This document shows, one piece after another, positions 1-9,402 of a stretch of DNA of 61,347 nucleotides (the stretch's first letter is position 1; every line of letters starts with the position of its first letter). Source of the DNA: DATFXM01 sp035315885 (GTDB lineage Bacteria > Acidobacteriota > Blastocatellia > UBA7656); the NCBI GenBank assembly GCA_035315885.1, contig DATFXM010000104.1, positions 1 to 61,347 of the forward strand, given 5' to 3'. The notes beneath the pieces were generated by a model. The model searched no databases. It saw nothing but the letters and a program-made list of their open reading frames with translations, and was not told where the DNA came from. Made by a program: the position numbers and the translations under genes.

Positions 1-78
1 CCGCCACAAGATTCCAACCGTGAAACCGGACTTACTTAGTCGCTCATCACCGGACAGCGCCCGATAGGCGTTTGATTT

Positions 79-1434
79 ATGTTGGAAATCGGTCTTGCGA
101 TTGATTTGTTTGTGCTTGCGTGCTGCGCGCTGGTGCTTCTGAAGTACGGGCGGCTCTCGCATTCGCATCCGGCGTCCATCTACCTCTTCTTTCATCTTTA
201 TACTTTCACGCTGAGGCTGATCGGGTTGATCTTTGGTGCGCCGACGCTGTTCAGCGACTGGGGGTTGTACTTCGACGCGGTGAAGCCCGAAGAAATAGTG
301 CGCGCGGCTGCCGTAGGCGACGCGGCCCTCGTAGCTATGACCGTCGCGTGGATACGAGCGTCGATAGATCACCATAGGAGCATATTGAGAAGGCCCGACT
401 TGCTTGCAGCGAGGCGGCCAAACCTCAAGCTGAGTCACATCTGGAGTGTCGTAGCGATATCGTTTCCGCTTGGGGTGTTCGGGCTGTGGGCGTTTACTAC
501 GCTGCCAGGTGTGTCGAAGGATGTACTGGAACTCGGAGAGTGGCAGACCTCGAGCTGGTTTTTCATAACCCAGATATGGGCCGGGTTGGCTTTGCTGGCG
601 CTCATTTACTGGTACGGATTCAGGTGGTGGTTGTTGATTCCGATTGGCGTTTACCTGCTTATCATGACGTACCAGGGTTTCCATCGCTTTCGAGTAATCA
701 TCCCCGCGCTTCTGCTGATGCAGATCTTTCTTGACCGCCGAAAGTTGAGATGGCCTCCGGTATATGTCCTGATTCTTATGGTGGTGATGATGGCGGTGTT
801 TTTCCCGCTGAAAGACATCGGACGAATGGCGCAGCAGGGTGAGCGAGTCTCTGACATTGTCGACTACTCGACTGAATCGGTGAATGCGGCGGTATCGATC
901 AAGGCGCCCGATCAACAGTTTCTGGATCAATTCGCGAGCGGGCTGACGCTGGTGGACGACGCGGGCCGGTTCTACTACGGAGAGACATACCTTGCGCTGG
1001 TGACTCTGCCGATACCGAGGCAGTTGTGGCCTCAGAAACCAGGGCTCGCAGACTACCTGACTGACATCTCCCGGCCTTGGCGGCCCATGGGTGAAGCAGG
1101 AATGATCGTGACTTTCCTCGGCGAGTCGTACGCGAATTTCGGTTATTCTGGAATTGTGATCGTCCCGTTTCTTCTGGCTTACGTGTTAGGTCGCGTTTAT
1201 TTTCACGCGTATCGCAACAACTACTACTCGGTATCGAGACTGTCGTACCTGCTAATCGCGTGTAATCTGCTGCAGGTGTTTCGCGATGGATTGTCTTCAA
1301 TCATTGTCTTCACCTGGGTGAACATGATGCCTCTGATGGCGATCGTCGTACTGCACATTTTCTTGCCGGCGCGCCAAACAATGCTACGGGAGCCTTCTCC
1401 AGAAGCCCCCGCTCGCTATGGGATTCCCGCGTGA
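79..1434 (+). CDS. Wzy-like polysaccharide polymerase / membrane protein
   Basis: A 451-residue, strongly hydrophobic protein with about ten predicted membrane segments spread over its length and a larger soluble loop around residues 265-345. This layout, together with its place at the head of a glycan gene cluster, fits an O-antigen or exopolysaccharide repeat-unit polymerase (Wzy/O-antigen ligase type), which would join lipid-linked repeat units at the outer face of the inner membrane. Wzy proteins have weak sequence signatures, so the call rests on topology and neighbours. The ATG has no strong ribosome binding site. The next gene starts 68 bases downstream on the same strand. It could also be a ligase of the same superfamily. 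Confidence 0.6.
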   Translation: MLEIGLAIDLFVLACCALVLLKYGRLSHSHPASIYLFFHLYTFTLRLIGLIFGAPTLFSDWGLYFDAVKPEEIVRAAAVGDAALVAMTVAWIRASIDHHRSILRRPDLLAARRPNLKLSHIWSVVAISFPLGVFGLWAFTTLPGVSKDVLELGEWQTSSWFFITQIWAGLALLALIYWYGFRWWLLIPIGVYLLIMTYQGFHRFRVIIPALLLMQIFLDRRKLRWPPVYVLILMVVMMAVFFPLKDIGRMAQQGERVSDIVDYSTESVNAAVSIKAPDQQFLDQFASGLTLVDDAGRFYYGETYLALVTLPIPRQLWPQKPGLADYLTDISRPWRPMGEAGMIVTFLGESYANFGYSGIVIVPFLLAYVLGRVYFHAYRNNYYSVSRLSYLLIACNLLQVFRDGLSSIIVFTWVNMMPLMAIVVLHIFLPARQTMLREPSPEAPARYGIPA

Positions 1435-1502
1435 CCGTCTGAACGTCCGGATTGCGACGCAGATCATCGCAACAAACTGATTTTGATGCGCAAGACTTCA
1501 AA

Positions 1503-2747
1503 ATGAGAATCGCCTTTGTCGCCGACGCGCGAAGTCCTATCACCAGGTCATGGATCAAGTACTTCATCGAGAGAGATCATGAAGTTCACGTAATTACGAC
1601 GTATCGCTGTGAGGCGTGGCCGAATGCGGCATTCTACGAAGCGCCGATTGGACCTGGACCGATGGCGGTCTCGGCTACGGCGCAGTTAGCGGGCCAGACT
1701 GAGACTAGAAAGAAGGGCCAGGCCCTACCGGCAGCCAGAACGTCCCTGTTCTCCAGCGCGGCGTTTGCGACATACAAATGGGTGCTGCCGCTGGATCTGG
1801 GCCGTAGCGTAAGAGCAATCAGGAATTTGATCTTCAGGATTCAGCCATCGCTTGTTCACGCGCTTCGAATTCCATTTGAGGGAATCGTGGCGGCGAAGGC
1901 TGTTCCCGACAATGTGCCGCTGATGATTTCGACGTGGGGAAACGATCTGACGCTTTGGGCTTCGAGCAATCCATTGATAGCCCGACAAACGCGGTTCGCG
2001 CTGAAACGCGCCGACGCGCTGTTGTCGGATTGTACTCGCGACCTGCGGCTCGCTGTTGACTCGTTCGGCTTTGACGAAACAAAGCCCAGGGCTATGTACC
2101 CCGGGGCTGGCGGCGTGCAACCGAACATCTTCTGCTCCGGCAGCGTGTCGCCAGACGCACTGCAAGGCTTAGAAGTGCCCGACCGCGCTGAAGTGATCCT
2201 GAACCCGAGAGGAATGCGCGCATACGTCGCCAATGAGAATTTCTTTCAGGCAATCAGAACGGTTTTGCGGACGCATCCGCGAGTTGTAGTGCTGTGCCCC
2301 GGGATGGCCGGCAACGCGTTGGCAGAGAGATGGGTGAATCGTTTGTCTCTGGAAGCCAACGTCAGGCTGTTGCCTTCCGTATCCGCGGAACGAATGGCCG
2401 AGCTGTTTCGCGCGGCTGCGGTGACGGTTTCTCCGAGCCTTCACGACGGCACGCCGAATTCCTTGCTTGAAGCGATGGCCTGCGGCAGCTTCCCGGTGGT
2501 AGGCGATCTCGAGTCGATACGCGAGTGGATAGTCGACCGCGAAAACGGGCTGTTGTGCGATCCGTCGAGCCCGTCGTCAATTGCCGACCGCATCGTTCGC
2601 GCGCTGGAAGATGGGGCGCTGCGCGACAACGCCTGCACGCGCAACCGATCGATCATTAATGAGCGGGCCGAGTACCGTAAGGTCATGCCCGAAGCGGAGA
2701 GGTTCTATCATCGGGTTTTGACGGAAGCCAGCGCTACGGGGATCTGA
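1503..2747 (+). CDS. GT4-family glycosyltransferase
   Basis: A 414-residue GT-B fold glycosyltransferase. The N-terminus (MRIAFVADARSPITRSWIKY) is the usual first strand of the acceptor domain, and the C-terminal nucleotide-sugar domain carries the GT4 signature HDGTPNSLLEAMACG near residues 320-335, with the E-x7-E type donor site. The ATG at 1503 is chosen because the Rossmann strand begins there; the 17-residue upstream extension from 1452 looks unrelated. It lies five bases before asnB and should add one sugar to a lipid-linked glycan on the cytoplasmic side. Donor and linkage cannot be read from the sequence. Confidence 0.85.
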   Translation: MRIAFVADARSPITRSWIKYFIERDHEVHVITTYRCEAWPNAAFYEAPIGPGPMAVSATAQLAGQTETRKKGQALPAARTSLFSSAAFATYKWVLPLDLGRSVRAIRNLIFRIQPSLVHALRIPFEGIVAAKAVPDNVPLMISTWGNDLTLWASSNPLIARQTRFALKRADALLSDCTRDLRLAVDSFGFDETKPRAMYPGAGGVQPNIFCSGSVSPDALQGLEVPDRAEVILNPRGMRAYVANENFFQAIRTVLRTHPRVVVLCPGMAGNALAERWVNRLSLEANVRLLPSVSAERMAELFRAAAVTVSPSLHDGTPNSLLEAMACGSFPVVGDLESIREWIVDRENGLLCDPSSPSSIADRIVRALEDGALRDNACTRNRSIINERAEYRKVMPEAERFYHRVLTEASATGI

Positions 2748-2752
2748 TTAAA

Positions 2753-4690
2753 ATGTGCGGAATAGCCGGCTCGATCAACTGGGGCGATGAGACGAGCCTG
2801 AACTACATGAATGACCTTCTGACGCATCGAGGCCCGGACGATCAGGGGATTTGGCTCGGATCTTCCCGAGACGGTGGGTTTGTCGGACTTGCTTCAAGAA
2901 GGCTGTCGATACTCGACCTCTCTTCGGCCGGGCGGATGCCGATGTCCACGGTCGATGGGCGGCTGACAATAACTTACAACGGCGAAATCTATAATCAGGC
3001 CGCGCTGCGCCGCGACCTCGAAGCAAAGGGCTGCGTGTTTCGCTCCAGGACTGATACTGAGGTTGTGTTGTATCTCTACGAGCACTACGGAGCCGAGGGC
3101 ATACCGAAGCTGAACGGCATGTTTGCGTTTGCGATCTGGGACAGCTTGAAGCAGGAACTGTTTGTTGCCCGTGATCATTTTGGAATCAAGCCCCTTTACT
3201 ATTGTCATCGAGATGATCGTTTTGCGTTTGCTTCGGAGGTAAAGGCGTTGCTTGCGCTGCCCGATGCGCCGCGGCGCATCAACAAGCGTGCGCTCGATCA
3301 ATACTTGACGTTCTTGTGGGTTCCCGACCCGTTGACGATGTTCGATGAGATCCTGAAGCTGCCTGCTGGTCACTTCGGCAGATGGCGTGAGGGAGAGTTT
3401 CAGACAGAACAGTACTGGGATCTGGAGTTCCCCGCTTCGGATCATGATTTCACGAAACCGTCTAAGGACCTCGAATTTGAGCTGCGCGATCGCTTCTGCT
3501 CGTCGGTCAACGCCCAACTTCAGAGCGACGTACCTGTAGGAAGCTTCTTGAGCGCAGGTCTGGATTCGAGTTGCGTTCTGGCCGCGATGTCGCGCGCGAC
3601 GTCCGAACGCTTGCGCACTTACACGATCACGTTTCCAAACGAGCATCGTCGCGGCGAGTCAACGCTGGACGATCCGCGAGTCGCGCACAGAACCGCCGAA
3701 CACTTTGGGTGCGAGCACACAGAGATTGTAGTAGAGCCTGATGTTGCCGGCCTTTTGCCGAAGCTCGTATATCATATGGATGAGCCGGTTGGTGATCCGG
3801 CGATTGTGTCTTGTTATTTGATAGCGCAGCGTGCCCGAGAGTCTTCTACGGTGCTTCTGTCAGGAGTCGGCGGCGACGAGTTGTTTGCGGGATACCGAAA
3901 GCACGCCGCAGTTGATCTTGCGCGAAAGTATCAGCGAATACCCACGGTCTTGCGTGAAAGGCTCCTGGAGCCTATTGCGTTGGCGTTGCCTTCGATGCGC
4001 GGCACGCCTTTGAAGGGGCATGTTCGGTTGGCCAAGAAAATGGCGCGCGCTGCTTCGCATCCGCCGAGAGAGTTCTTCTTGCTTAGCAGCTCTTATCTGA
4101 GCGCGACGCAAATCGCCGAGCTGTATGCGCCGGGATTTCGTGACGAGATCCAAGACGGGCAAACGTGTGACGAACAGACTTGGGCTCAGCACTTGAGATA
4201 CTTCGATCACGTAGGATCCGCCGAGTTCCTGAATCAGATGCTCTATGTGGATACGAAAGCATTTATGGTGAGCCTCAATTTGACGTACACCGATAAGATG
4301 ACGATGGCCTCGTCGGTAGAAACGCGCGTCCCGTTTCTGGACTGGGAGCTGGCTGAATGGGTCGCCTGGAATATACCGCCGTCGCTGAAGATCAGGGGCG
4401 GGCAAAGCAAGCACATTCTGCGTGAGGCGATGGGGCCGTTGCTGCCTCGCGAAGTGCTCGACCAGAAGAAGGCGGGATTTGGAGCGCCGGTGGACTACTG
4501 GCTGAGCTCGCCACTTCGTCAGATGGTGGGCGATTTGTTGAACACAGAGCGAGTGAGTGACAGGGGACTTTTTGATCCCGCCGCCGTCAACCGAATGGTT
4601 GGCGAGCATTGGGTCGGCCGGCATGATTGGTCGCTTCAGATCTGGGCTCTGCTGACCCTTGAGCTCTGGAACCAGGCGTTTATCGATTGA
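2753..4690 (+). CDS. asnB: Asparagine synthase-like amidotransferase (copy 1)
   Basis: A 645-residue class II glutamine amidotransferase. Cys2 of MCGIAGS is the glutaminase nucleophile. The N-terminal Ntn domain shows RGPDD and YNGEIYN, and the C-terminal synthetase domain has the ATP pyrophosphatase loop. That loop reads LSAGLDSS instead of the usual SGGLDSS, so one glycine is replaced by alanine. It sits between a GT4 and a heparinase gene, as does the second copy at 51480-53426. In exopolysaccharide loci such proteins are thought to amidate a sugar acid or other carboxylate rather than make free asparagine; that role here is inferred from the context. Confidence 0.92.
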   Translation: MCGIAGSINWGDETSLNYMNDLLTHRGPDDQGIWLGSSRDGGFVGLASRRLSILDLSSAGRMPMSTVDGRLTITYNGEIYNQAALRRDLEAKGCVFRSRTDTEVVLYLYEHYGAEGIPKLNGMFAFAIWDSLKQELFVARDHFGIKPLYYCHRDDRFAFASEVKALLALPDAPRRINKRALDQYLTFLWVPDPLTMFDEILKLPAGHFGRWREGEFQTEQYWDLEFPASDHDFTKPSKDLEFELRDRFCSSVNAQLQSDVPVGSFLSAGLDSSCVLAAMSRATSERLRTYTITFPNEHRRGESTLDDPRVAHRTAEHFGCEHTEIVVEPDVAGLLPKLVYHMDEPVGDPAIVSCYLIAQRARESSTVLLSGVGGDELFAGYRKHAAVDLARKYQRIPTVLRERLLEPIALALPSMRGTPLKGHVRLAKKMARAASHPPREFFLLSSSYLSATQIAELYAPGFRDEIQDGQTCDEQTWAQHLRYFDHVGSAEFLNQMLYVDTKAFMVSLNLTYTDKMTMASSVETRVPFLDWELAEWVAWNIPPSLKIRGGQSKHILREAMGPLLPREVLDQKKAGFGAPVDYWLSSPLRQMVGDLLNTERVSDRGLFDPAAVNRMVGEHWVGRHDWSLQIWALLTLELWNQAFID

Positions 4691-4700
4691 AGCTGAGCGC

Positions 4701-6899
4701 ATGAGTTCCGCGGCAAGAAGACTCCAAACCGAAGCGCGAAAGACGCCTCCGATGTTGAAGCTGCATCTTCTGCGTCAGATCTGGAAACATCTCGGAATCG
4801 ATTGGGTCGCGTTTCGTTTGCGATATGCCGCTCGATTGCGGTCAGGGGCTCTGCAACGACAACTCCCGGAGACCACGTGGGAGCAACAGCCGCTAAGCGG
4901 ATTGCTTCGACGTGGATCGGCAGTTGGAGACCGATACACAGACTATAGAAGAGATCATTCGCCCGCTTTTTTCTTTAAGAGCCAGGATCAGTCTCAATTC
5001 AGAGCTCTGTTCAGTCGGTGGGACTCGCGAGATTCGCTCGCGGTCACGCAGGCTGAGGAGGCAGCAGCGGGCTGGCTGCGCCTGTTTGGAGGACTCTCGG
5101 TCCAGGTGGGAAGCCCGCCGGCCTGGCATCGCAACCCGATCACCGGACAGCAAGCGGAGCGGATTCTTCACTGGTCTCAAATCGGAGACTTCGATCGAGG
5201 CGACATCAGGATCATCTGGGAACTCTCGCGATTCGGCTTCGCGTTCGCACTGGTGCGCGCGTACTGGCGAACATCGAACGAAAAATATGCTGAGCTTTTC
5301 TGGGACGCATTCGAGGATTGGCGAGAGCAAAATCCGCCTCAGACGGGTGCGAACTGGAAATGTGGACAGGAAGCAAGCATAAGAGCGATGGCCTGGTGCT
5401 TTGCGTTGTATGGCTTCAACAACGCCAGCGTCACTACAGCCGATCGTATTGAGATGCTGGTGCAGATGGTGGGCGTGTCCGGCATGCGCATAGAGGCGAA
5501 TTTTGATTACTCGCAAAGCCAGCGCAACAATCACGGAATAACCGAGGCCGCTGCACTATACACCATTGGACTCCTGTTTCCGGAGCTGAAGAGGGCCGAG
5601 AAATGGAAACGGCTGGGTAGAAACTCGCTGGAAGCGCAAGCGCGAGATCTGATTTACGACGACGGCACGTTTTCTCAGCATTCAGTGAACTATCACCGGT
5701 TGATGCTGCACGATTATCTCTGGGTGTTGAGGCTTGCGGATATACACGATGAGCCTTTTAGCGAAGAGCTGAGGAGTCGCGTATCGAGAGCCGGGGAGTT
5801 TCTGTATCAGATCCAGGATGATTCAAGCGGCAGAGTGCCGCGATGCGGTCAGGATGACAGCTCGTTGATACTCCCGCTGGACGACTGCCCCATCGACGAC
5901 TTTCGTTCCGTGATTCAGGCAGTTTGCTACTGCACGAGGGGCGAGAGAAAGTTCGAGAGCGGTCCTTGGGACGAGACTCTGATGTGGTTGTTCGGCACGG
6001 ATGCGCTGGAAGCTCCGCTGGCTGGAAAGAGCCGCGAGGACCTGCGTGCCGACTGCGGAGGCTACTATACGATTCGCTCGTCTAATGGTTTTGCGTTTGT
6101 GCGTTGCGGATCGTTCGTGCACCGTCCGTCTCAAGCGGACTTGCTTCACGTCGATTTGTGGTGGCGTGGGTTGAATGTCGCGACCGATCCCGGAACTTAC
6201 AGTTACAACGCGCCGGACCCGTGGAACAACGAGCTGGCCAGGACGGCCTATCACAATACGGTGGTCGTCGACGATTGCGACCAGATGGAGCGACCAACCA
6301 GGTTTCTTTGGCTGCCGTGGCCGGAAGCGCGAGTGCTGGCGTCAAAGCGCGATGCGGACGGCCGCATCGCATATTGGGAAGGCGAGCACGACGGATATCG
6401 TCGATTGAAATCGCCAGTCAACCACCGTCGCGCAATTCTGAGAATCGATGAAAGCTGGTTGATAGCCGACAGTCTGACTTCGAGTGATCGACACTTGTAT
6501 CGTCTGCATTGGCTCCTGCCTGATCTGGAGTTTGAGTGGAACGAGCAGGCTCGAAAGCTGGAGCTGGAAACCGAGTTCGGAAAATATTACGTGTGTTTGT
6601 TCAATCCGAACGGCGCCGCTGAGAGTTCGCTGATGCGAGCAGATCGGAATTCAGCTCGTGGATGGGTTGCGCCGCGCTATTGCGATCGCGCGCCTGCGCT
6701 GTCGCTTGCGTTGCAGACCTCGGGCACGAGGTGTCTGTTGTTCTCGCTGTTTAGTCCTCAGAGTTGCAACGTTCGGATGGAACCAGCGCGTGGAGTTGTC
6801 GAATCCGAAACTTTTGCTCTCCAGTTCAGAAACGAAATCGAAAAGCCCGGTCATTTGCTGGCTGACATCGTTGTAAACGGAGCGAACGTAGTCTGGTGA
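4701..6899 (+). CDS. Heparinase II/III family polysaccharide lyase-like protein (copy 1)
   Basis: About 732 residues from the ATG at 4701, the best start; an in-frame TTG at 4659 would overlap asnB, and another ATG lies at 4752. The N-terminal half is an alpha/alpha toroid with YSQSQRNNHGI and HSVNYHRLMLHDY. The C-terminal half is the beta-sandwich heparinase II/III domain with HVDLWWRGLNVATDPGTYSY and ARTAYHNTVVVD. The family cleaves uronic-acid polysaccharides by beta-elimination. In biosynthetic loci it probably trims or modifies the polymer. No clear signal peptide is visible, so the compartment is uncertain. A paralogue, also next to asnB, is at 53431-56007. Confidence 0.88.
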   Translation: MSSAARRLQTEARKTPPMLKLHLLRQIWKHLGIDWVAFRLRYAARLRSGALQRQLPETTWEQQPLSGLLRRGSAVGDRYTDYRRDHSPAFFFKSQDQSQFRALFSRWDSRDSLAVTQAEEAAAGWLRLFGGLSVQVGSPPAWHRNPITGQQAERILHWSQIGDFDRGDIRIIWELSRFGFAFALVRAYWRTSNEKYAELFWDAFEDWREQNPPQTGANWKCGQEASIRAMAWCFALYGFNNASVTTADRIEMLVQMVGVSGMRIEANFDYSQSQRNNHGITEAAALYTIGLLFPELKRAEKWKRLGRNSLEAQARDLIYDDGTFSQHSVNYHRLMLHDYLWVLRLADIHDEPFSEELRSRVSRAGEFLYQIQDDSSGRVPRCGQDDSSLILPLDDCPIDDFRSVIQAVCYCTRGERKFESGPWDETLMWLFGTDALEAPLAGKSREDLRADCGGYYTIRSSNGFAFVRCGSFVHRPSQADLLHVDLWWRGLNVATDPGTYSYNAPDPWNNELARTAYHNTVVVDDCDQMERPTRFLWLPWPEARVLASKRDADGRIAYWEGEHDGYRRLKSPVNHRRAILRIDESWLIADSLTSSDRHLYRLHWLLPDLEFEWNEQARKLELETEFGKYYVCLFNPNGAAESSLMRADRNSARGWVAPRYCDRAPALSLALQTSGTRCLLFSLFSPQSCNVRMEPARGVVESETFALQFRNEIEKPGHLLADIVVNGANVVW

Positions 6900-8752
6900 A
6901 CCGGGTCACGCGGGTGTTGCTTATTCATCAGGCCTTCGCGTCGCACTCCGATGCCGGAGGTACGCGTCACTACGAGCTCGCGAAACGGGCAGGCACTCAA
7001 GGTGTGCACTTCACGGTAGTCACCAGCGACGTCAGTTACTTGACCGGTCAGCGCAGGAGAAGGCTCGGCAGCGACAACGACACGAATGCAGTTCGTGTGA
7101 TCAGAAGCTACGCGCACTCATCGCTTCATCGAAGTTTTGTGTGGAGGGTCCTGTCGTTCTTGAGTTTCATGGTGAGTTCGACGTGGGCGGGACTTCGTGC
7201 CGGAGACGTAGATGTGGTGATGGGAACATCGCCGCCGATATTTCAGGCACTGTCTGCGTGGTTAATAGCAGAAATTCGAAGGCGGCCGTTTCTGCTTGAG
7301 ATTCGTGACTTGTGGCCCGAGTTCGCCATCGGGCTTGGTGTTCTGACAAACCCGTGGCTGATTCGTTGTTCGCGTTGGCTCGAGAGGTTTCTTTATCGCC
7401 GAGCGGATCGGCTGCTGGTGAATTCCCCGGCCTACAGAGACTATCTTCAGTCGCAAGGCGTGCCTCTATCCCACATCGAGGTCATCCCCAACGGCACTGA
7501 GCCGGAAATGTTCACTCCTGAAGCGCGGGGCCTCGAGTTGCGTCGGGAAATTGGGCTCGATCGAAAGTTCATCGTGACCTACGCCGGCGCTCTTGGAATG
7601 GCGAACGACATAGATACGGTTCTCAGAGCGGCACGCCGGCTTCTACAAGAAGAGCGAATTCACTTCTTGCTGGTCGGCGACGGTAAAGAAGCCGCGCGTC
7701 TTAAACTGACCGCCGAAGAGATGGGATTGAGGAACGTAACGTTTGCTGGTGCTCGGGCCAAGAGTCAGATGCCTGAGGTGCTTGCTGCGAGCGACTTGTG
7801 CCTCGCTACGCTGCGAAACATCTCGATGTTCAAGACAACGTATCCGAACAAAGTCTTCGATTACATGGCCGCAGGCCGGGCTACGGTGCTGGCGATCGAC
7901 GGTGTCATCAGAGAAGTTGTTGAAGAGGCCGGCGCCGGCGTCTTCGTCGAGCCAGGCAACGATACTGCGCTTGCCGAGGCTGTCAGAAGATTGAGCGGCG
8001 ATCCAGGAACGCTGTCGGACATGGGCCGCAATGCCAGGCGTTACGTGGTCGAGCACTTCGACCGCAACCGACAGGCTTCCGGCTTTGTTGCGTTAATCCA
8101 CGAAGTCTGCAATTGCCGGACTTCAGCCGGGCTCTATCGTCGCGCCGGCAAGCGAGTGTTTGATTTTGCGTTCGCGTCGGCGGCGTTAGTTCTAGTTTCT
8201 CCTTTGCTGGTGTCCTTAGCGATAGCAGTACGGCTGAGGCTTGGATCGCCGGTGTTCTTCAGACAGCAAAGGCCCGGGTTTAACGGGCGTGCGTTCACCA
8301 TCCTGAAGTTTCGAACAATGACAGATGCGCGCAGCACTGATGGGGAGTTATTGCCGGATTGTGATCGTCTTACGAGGTTTGGAAGATGGATGCGTGCATT
8401 GAGCATTGACGAATTGCCCGAGCTACTCAACGTGGTTAGAGGCGACATGAGCCTCGTAGGTCCAAGACCTCTGCTTATGGAGTACCTCGACCGTTACGAT
8501 CAGGAGCAGGCTCGCAGAAACGAGGTCAGGCCCGGCATAACCGGTTGGGCACAGGTCAACGGTCGCAACGCGATCACCTGGGAAGAGAGGTTCGAACTCG
8601 ACGTGTTTTACGTAGACCGGCTGAGCTTCGCATTGGACCTGCGAATAATTTATCTGACACTGCTTCGGGTTATGGCTCGCAAGGGCATCGCCGCTGAAGG
8701 TCATGCAACGATGCCGATCTTTCAGGGCTCCTCGGCCAAAACCGTCAAATAG
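6896..8752 (+). CDS. Fusion of GT4 glycosyltransferase and PglC-like phosphoglycosyl transferase
   Basis: A 618-residue two-enzyme protein starting at a GTG that overlaps the preceding stop by four bases. Residues 1 to about 400 are a WbuB/PglA-like GT4. Residues about 416-618 are a bacterial sugar transferase (monotopic phosphoglycosyl transferase): RVFDFAFASAALVLVSPLL is the re-entrant membrane helix, followed by KFRTM, the Asp505-Glu506 catalytic dyad in SIDELPEL, and VGPRPLL and PGITGWAQVNGR. The family moves a phospho-sugar from a UDP-sugar to undecaprenyl phosphate. The fused GT4 would add the second sugar. The PglD, PglE and PglF-like genes that follow suggest that the first sugar is a diacetamido sugar. 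Confidence 0.9.
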   Translation: MNRVTRVLLIHQAFASHSDAGGTRHYELAKRAGTQGVHFTVVTSDVSYLTGQRRRRLGSDNDTNAVRVIRSYAHSSLHRSFVWRVLSFLSFMVSSTWAGLRAGDVDVVMGTSPPIFQALSAWLIAEIRRRPFLLEIRDLWPEFAIGLGVLTNPWLIRCSRWLERFLYRRADRLLVNSPAYRDYLQSQGVPLSHIEVIPNGTEPEMFTPEARGLELRREIGLDRKFIVTYAGALGMANDIDTVLRAARRLLQEERIHFLLVGDGKEAARLKLTAEEMGLRNVTFAGARAKSQMPEVLAASDLCLATLRNISMFKTTYPNKVFDYMAAGRATVLAIDGVIREVVEEAGAGVFVEPGNDTALAEAVRRLSGDPGTLSDMGRNARRYVVEHFDRNRQASGFVALIHEVCNCRTSAGLYRRAGKRVFDFAFASAALVLVSPLLVSLAIAVRLRLGSPVFFRQQRPGFNGRAFTILKFRTMTDARSTDGELLPDCDRLTRFGRWMRALSIDELPELLNVVRGDMSLVGPRPLLMEYLDRYDQEQARRNEVRPGITGWAQVNGRNAITWEERFELDVFYVDRLSFALDLRIIYLTLLRVMARKGIAAEGHATMPIFQGSSAKTVK

Positions 8753-8760
8753 GAAAAGAA

Positions 8761-9402
8761 ATGGAAGAGCCGGTGACAATAATCGGCGCAGGCGGCCATG
8801 CGAAAGTTGTGATCGCCACGCTGCGAATGGCTGGTTACAACGTGTTCGTTGCCCTCGATGACGATCGGTTGAAGTGGGGCTCTGAAGTCCTCGGCGTGCG
8901 AGTGACGGGACCGGTGTCCAGCATGAAGCCCGGTGCACGAGCGGTCATAGCCATAGGAGACAATGCTGCGAGGCTTCGCGTCTCAAGGCAGTTAACCGCC
9001 GAATGGATCTCCGCGGTTCACCCTTCGGCAATAGTGCATGACCGCGAGGCGATTGGTGCAGGCTCGGTGGTCCTGGCCGGGGCGGTCATTCAACCCGGCG
9101 CTTCAATCGGAGCTCACGTCATCGTCAACACCGCGGCCACAGTAGATCACGATTGCAGGGTCGGAGACTTCGCGCATCTGGCGCCGGGCGTTCATTTGGC
9201 CGGCGGCGTTTCGGTGGGCAACGGCGCGATGCTTGGAGTTGGAGCGGTAACGATTCCCGGCGTCAGCATCGGAGAATGGTCTACGGTCGGGGCCGGTTCG
9301 GTTGTATTGCGAGACTTGCCACCCAAAGTAATAGCGTTCGGTGTGCCTGCAACTATTGCTCAGCACGCACACGAAGAATCGGATCACAAGAATGAAACCT
9401 AA
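8761..9402 (+). CDS. PglD-like sugar N/O-acetyltransferase
   Basis: A 213-residue acetyltransferase of the NeuD/PglD family. The N-terminal part is a small Rossmann-like domain (GAGGHAKVVI near residue 11, binding the nucleotide sugar). The C-terminal part is a left-handed beta helix of hexapeptide repeats (GAGSVVLAGAVIQPGASIG and similar), where acetyl-CoA binds, with a VDHDC segment bearing the likely catalytic histidine. In the bacillosamine pathway PglD acetylates the 4-amino group. It begins eight bases after the GT-PGT fusion and overlaps the aminotransferase gene by 11 bases, which supports translational coupling. Another acetylated sugar is possible. Confidence 0.87.
   Translation: MEEPVTIIGAGGHAKVVIATLRMAGYNVFVALDDDRLKWGSEVLGVRVTGPVSSMKPGARAVIAIGDNAARLRVSRQLTAEWISAVHPSAIVHDREAIGAGSVVLAGAVIQPGASIGAHVIVNTAATVDHDCRVGDFAHLAPGVHLAGGVSVGNGAMLGVGAVTIPGVSIGEWSTVGAGSVVLRDLPPKVIAFGVPATIAQHAHEESDHKNET

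Noticed and set aside
1..78. End of an upstream gene
   Set aside because: One frame is open to a stop at 65-67 and another to a stop at 37-39, but the stretch is too short to choose, so no partial gene is called.
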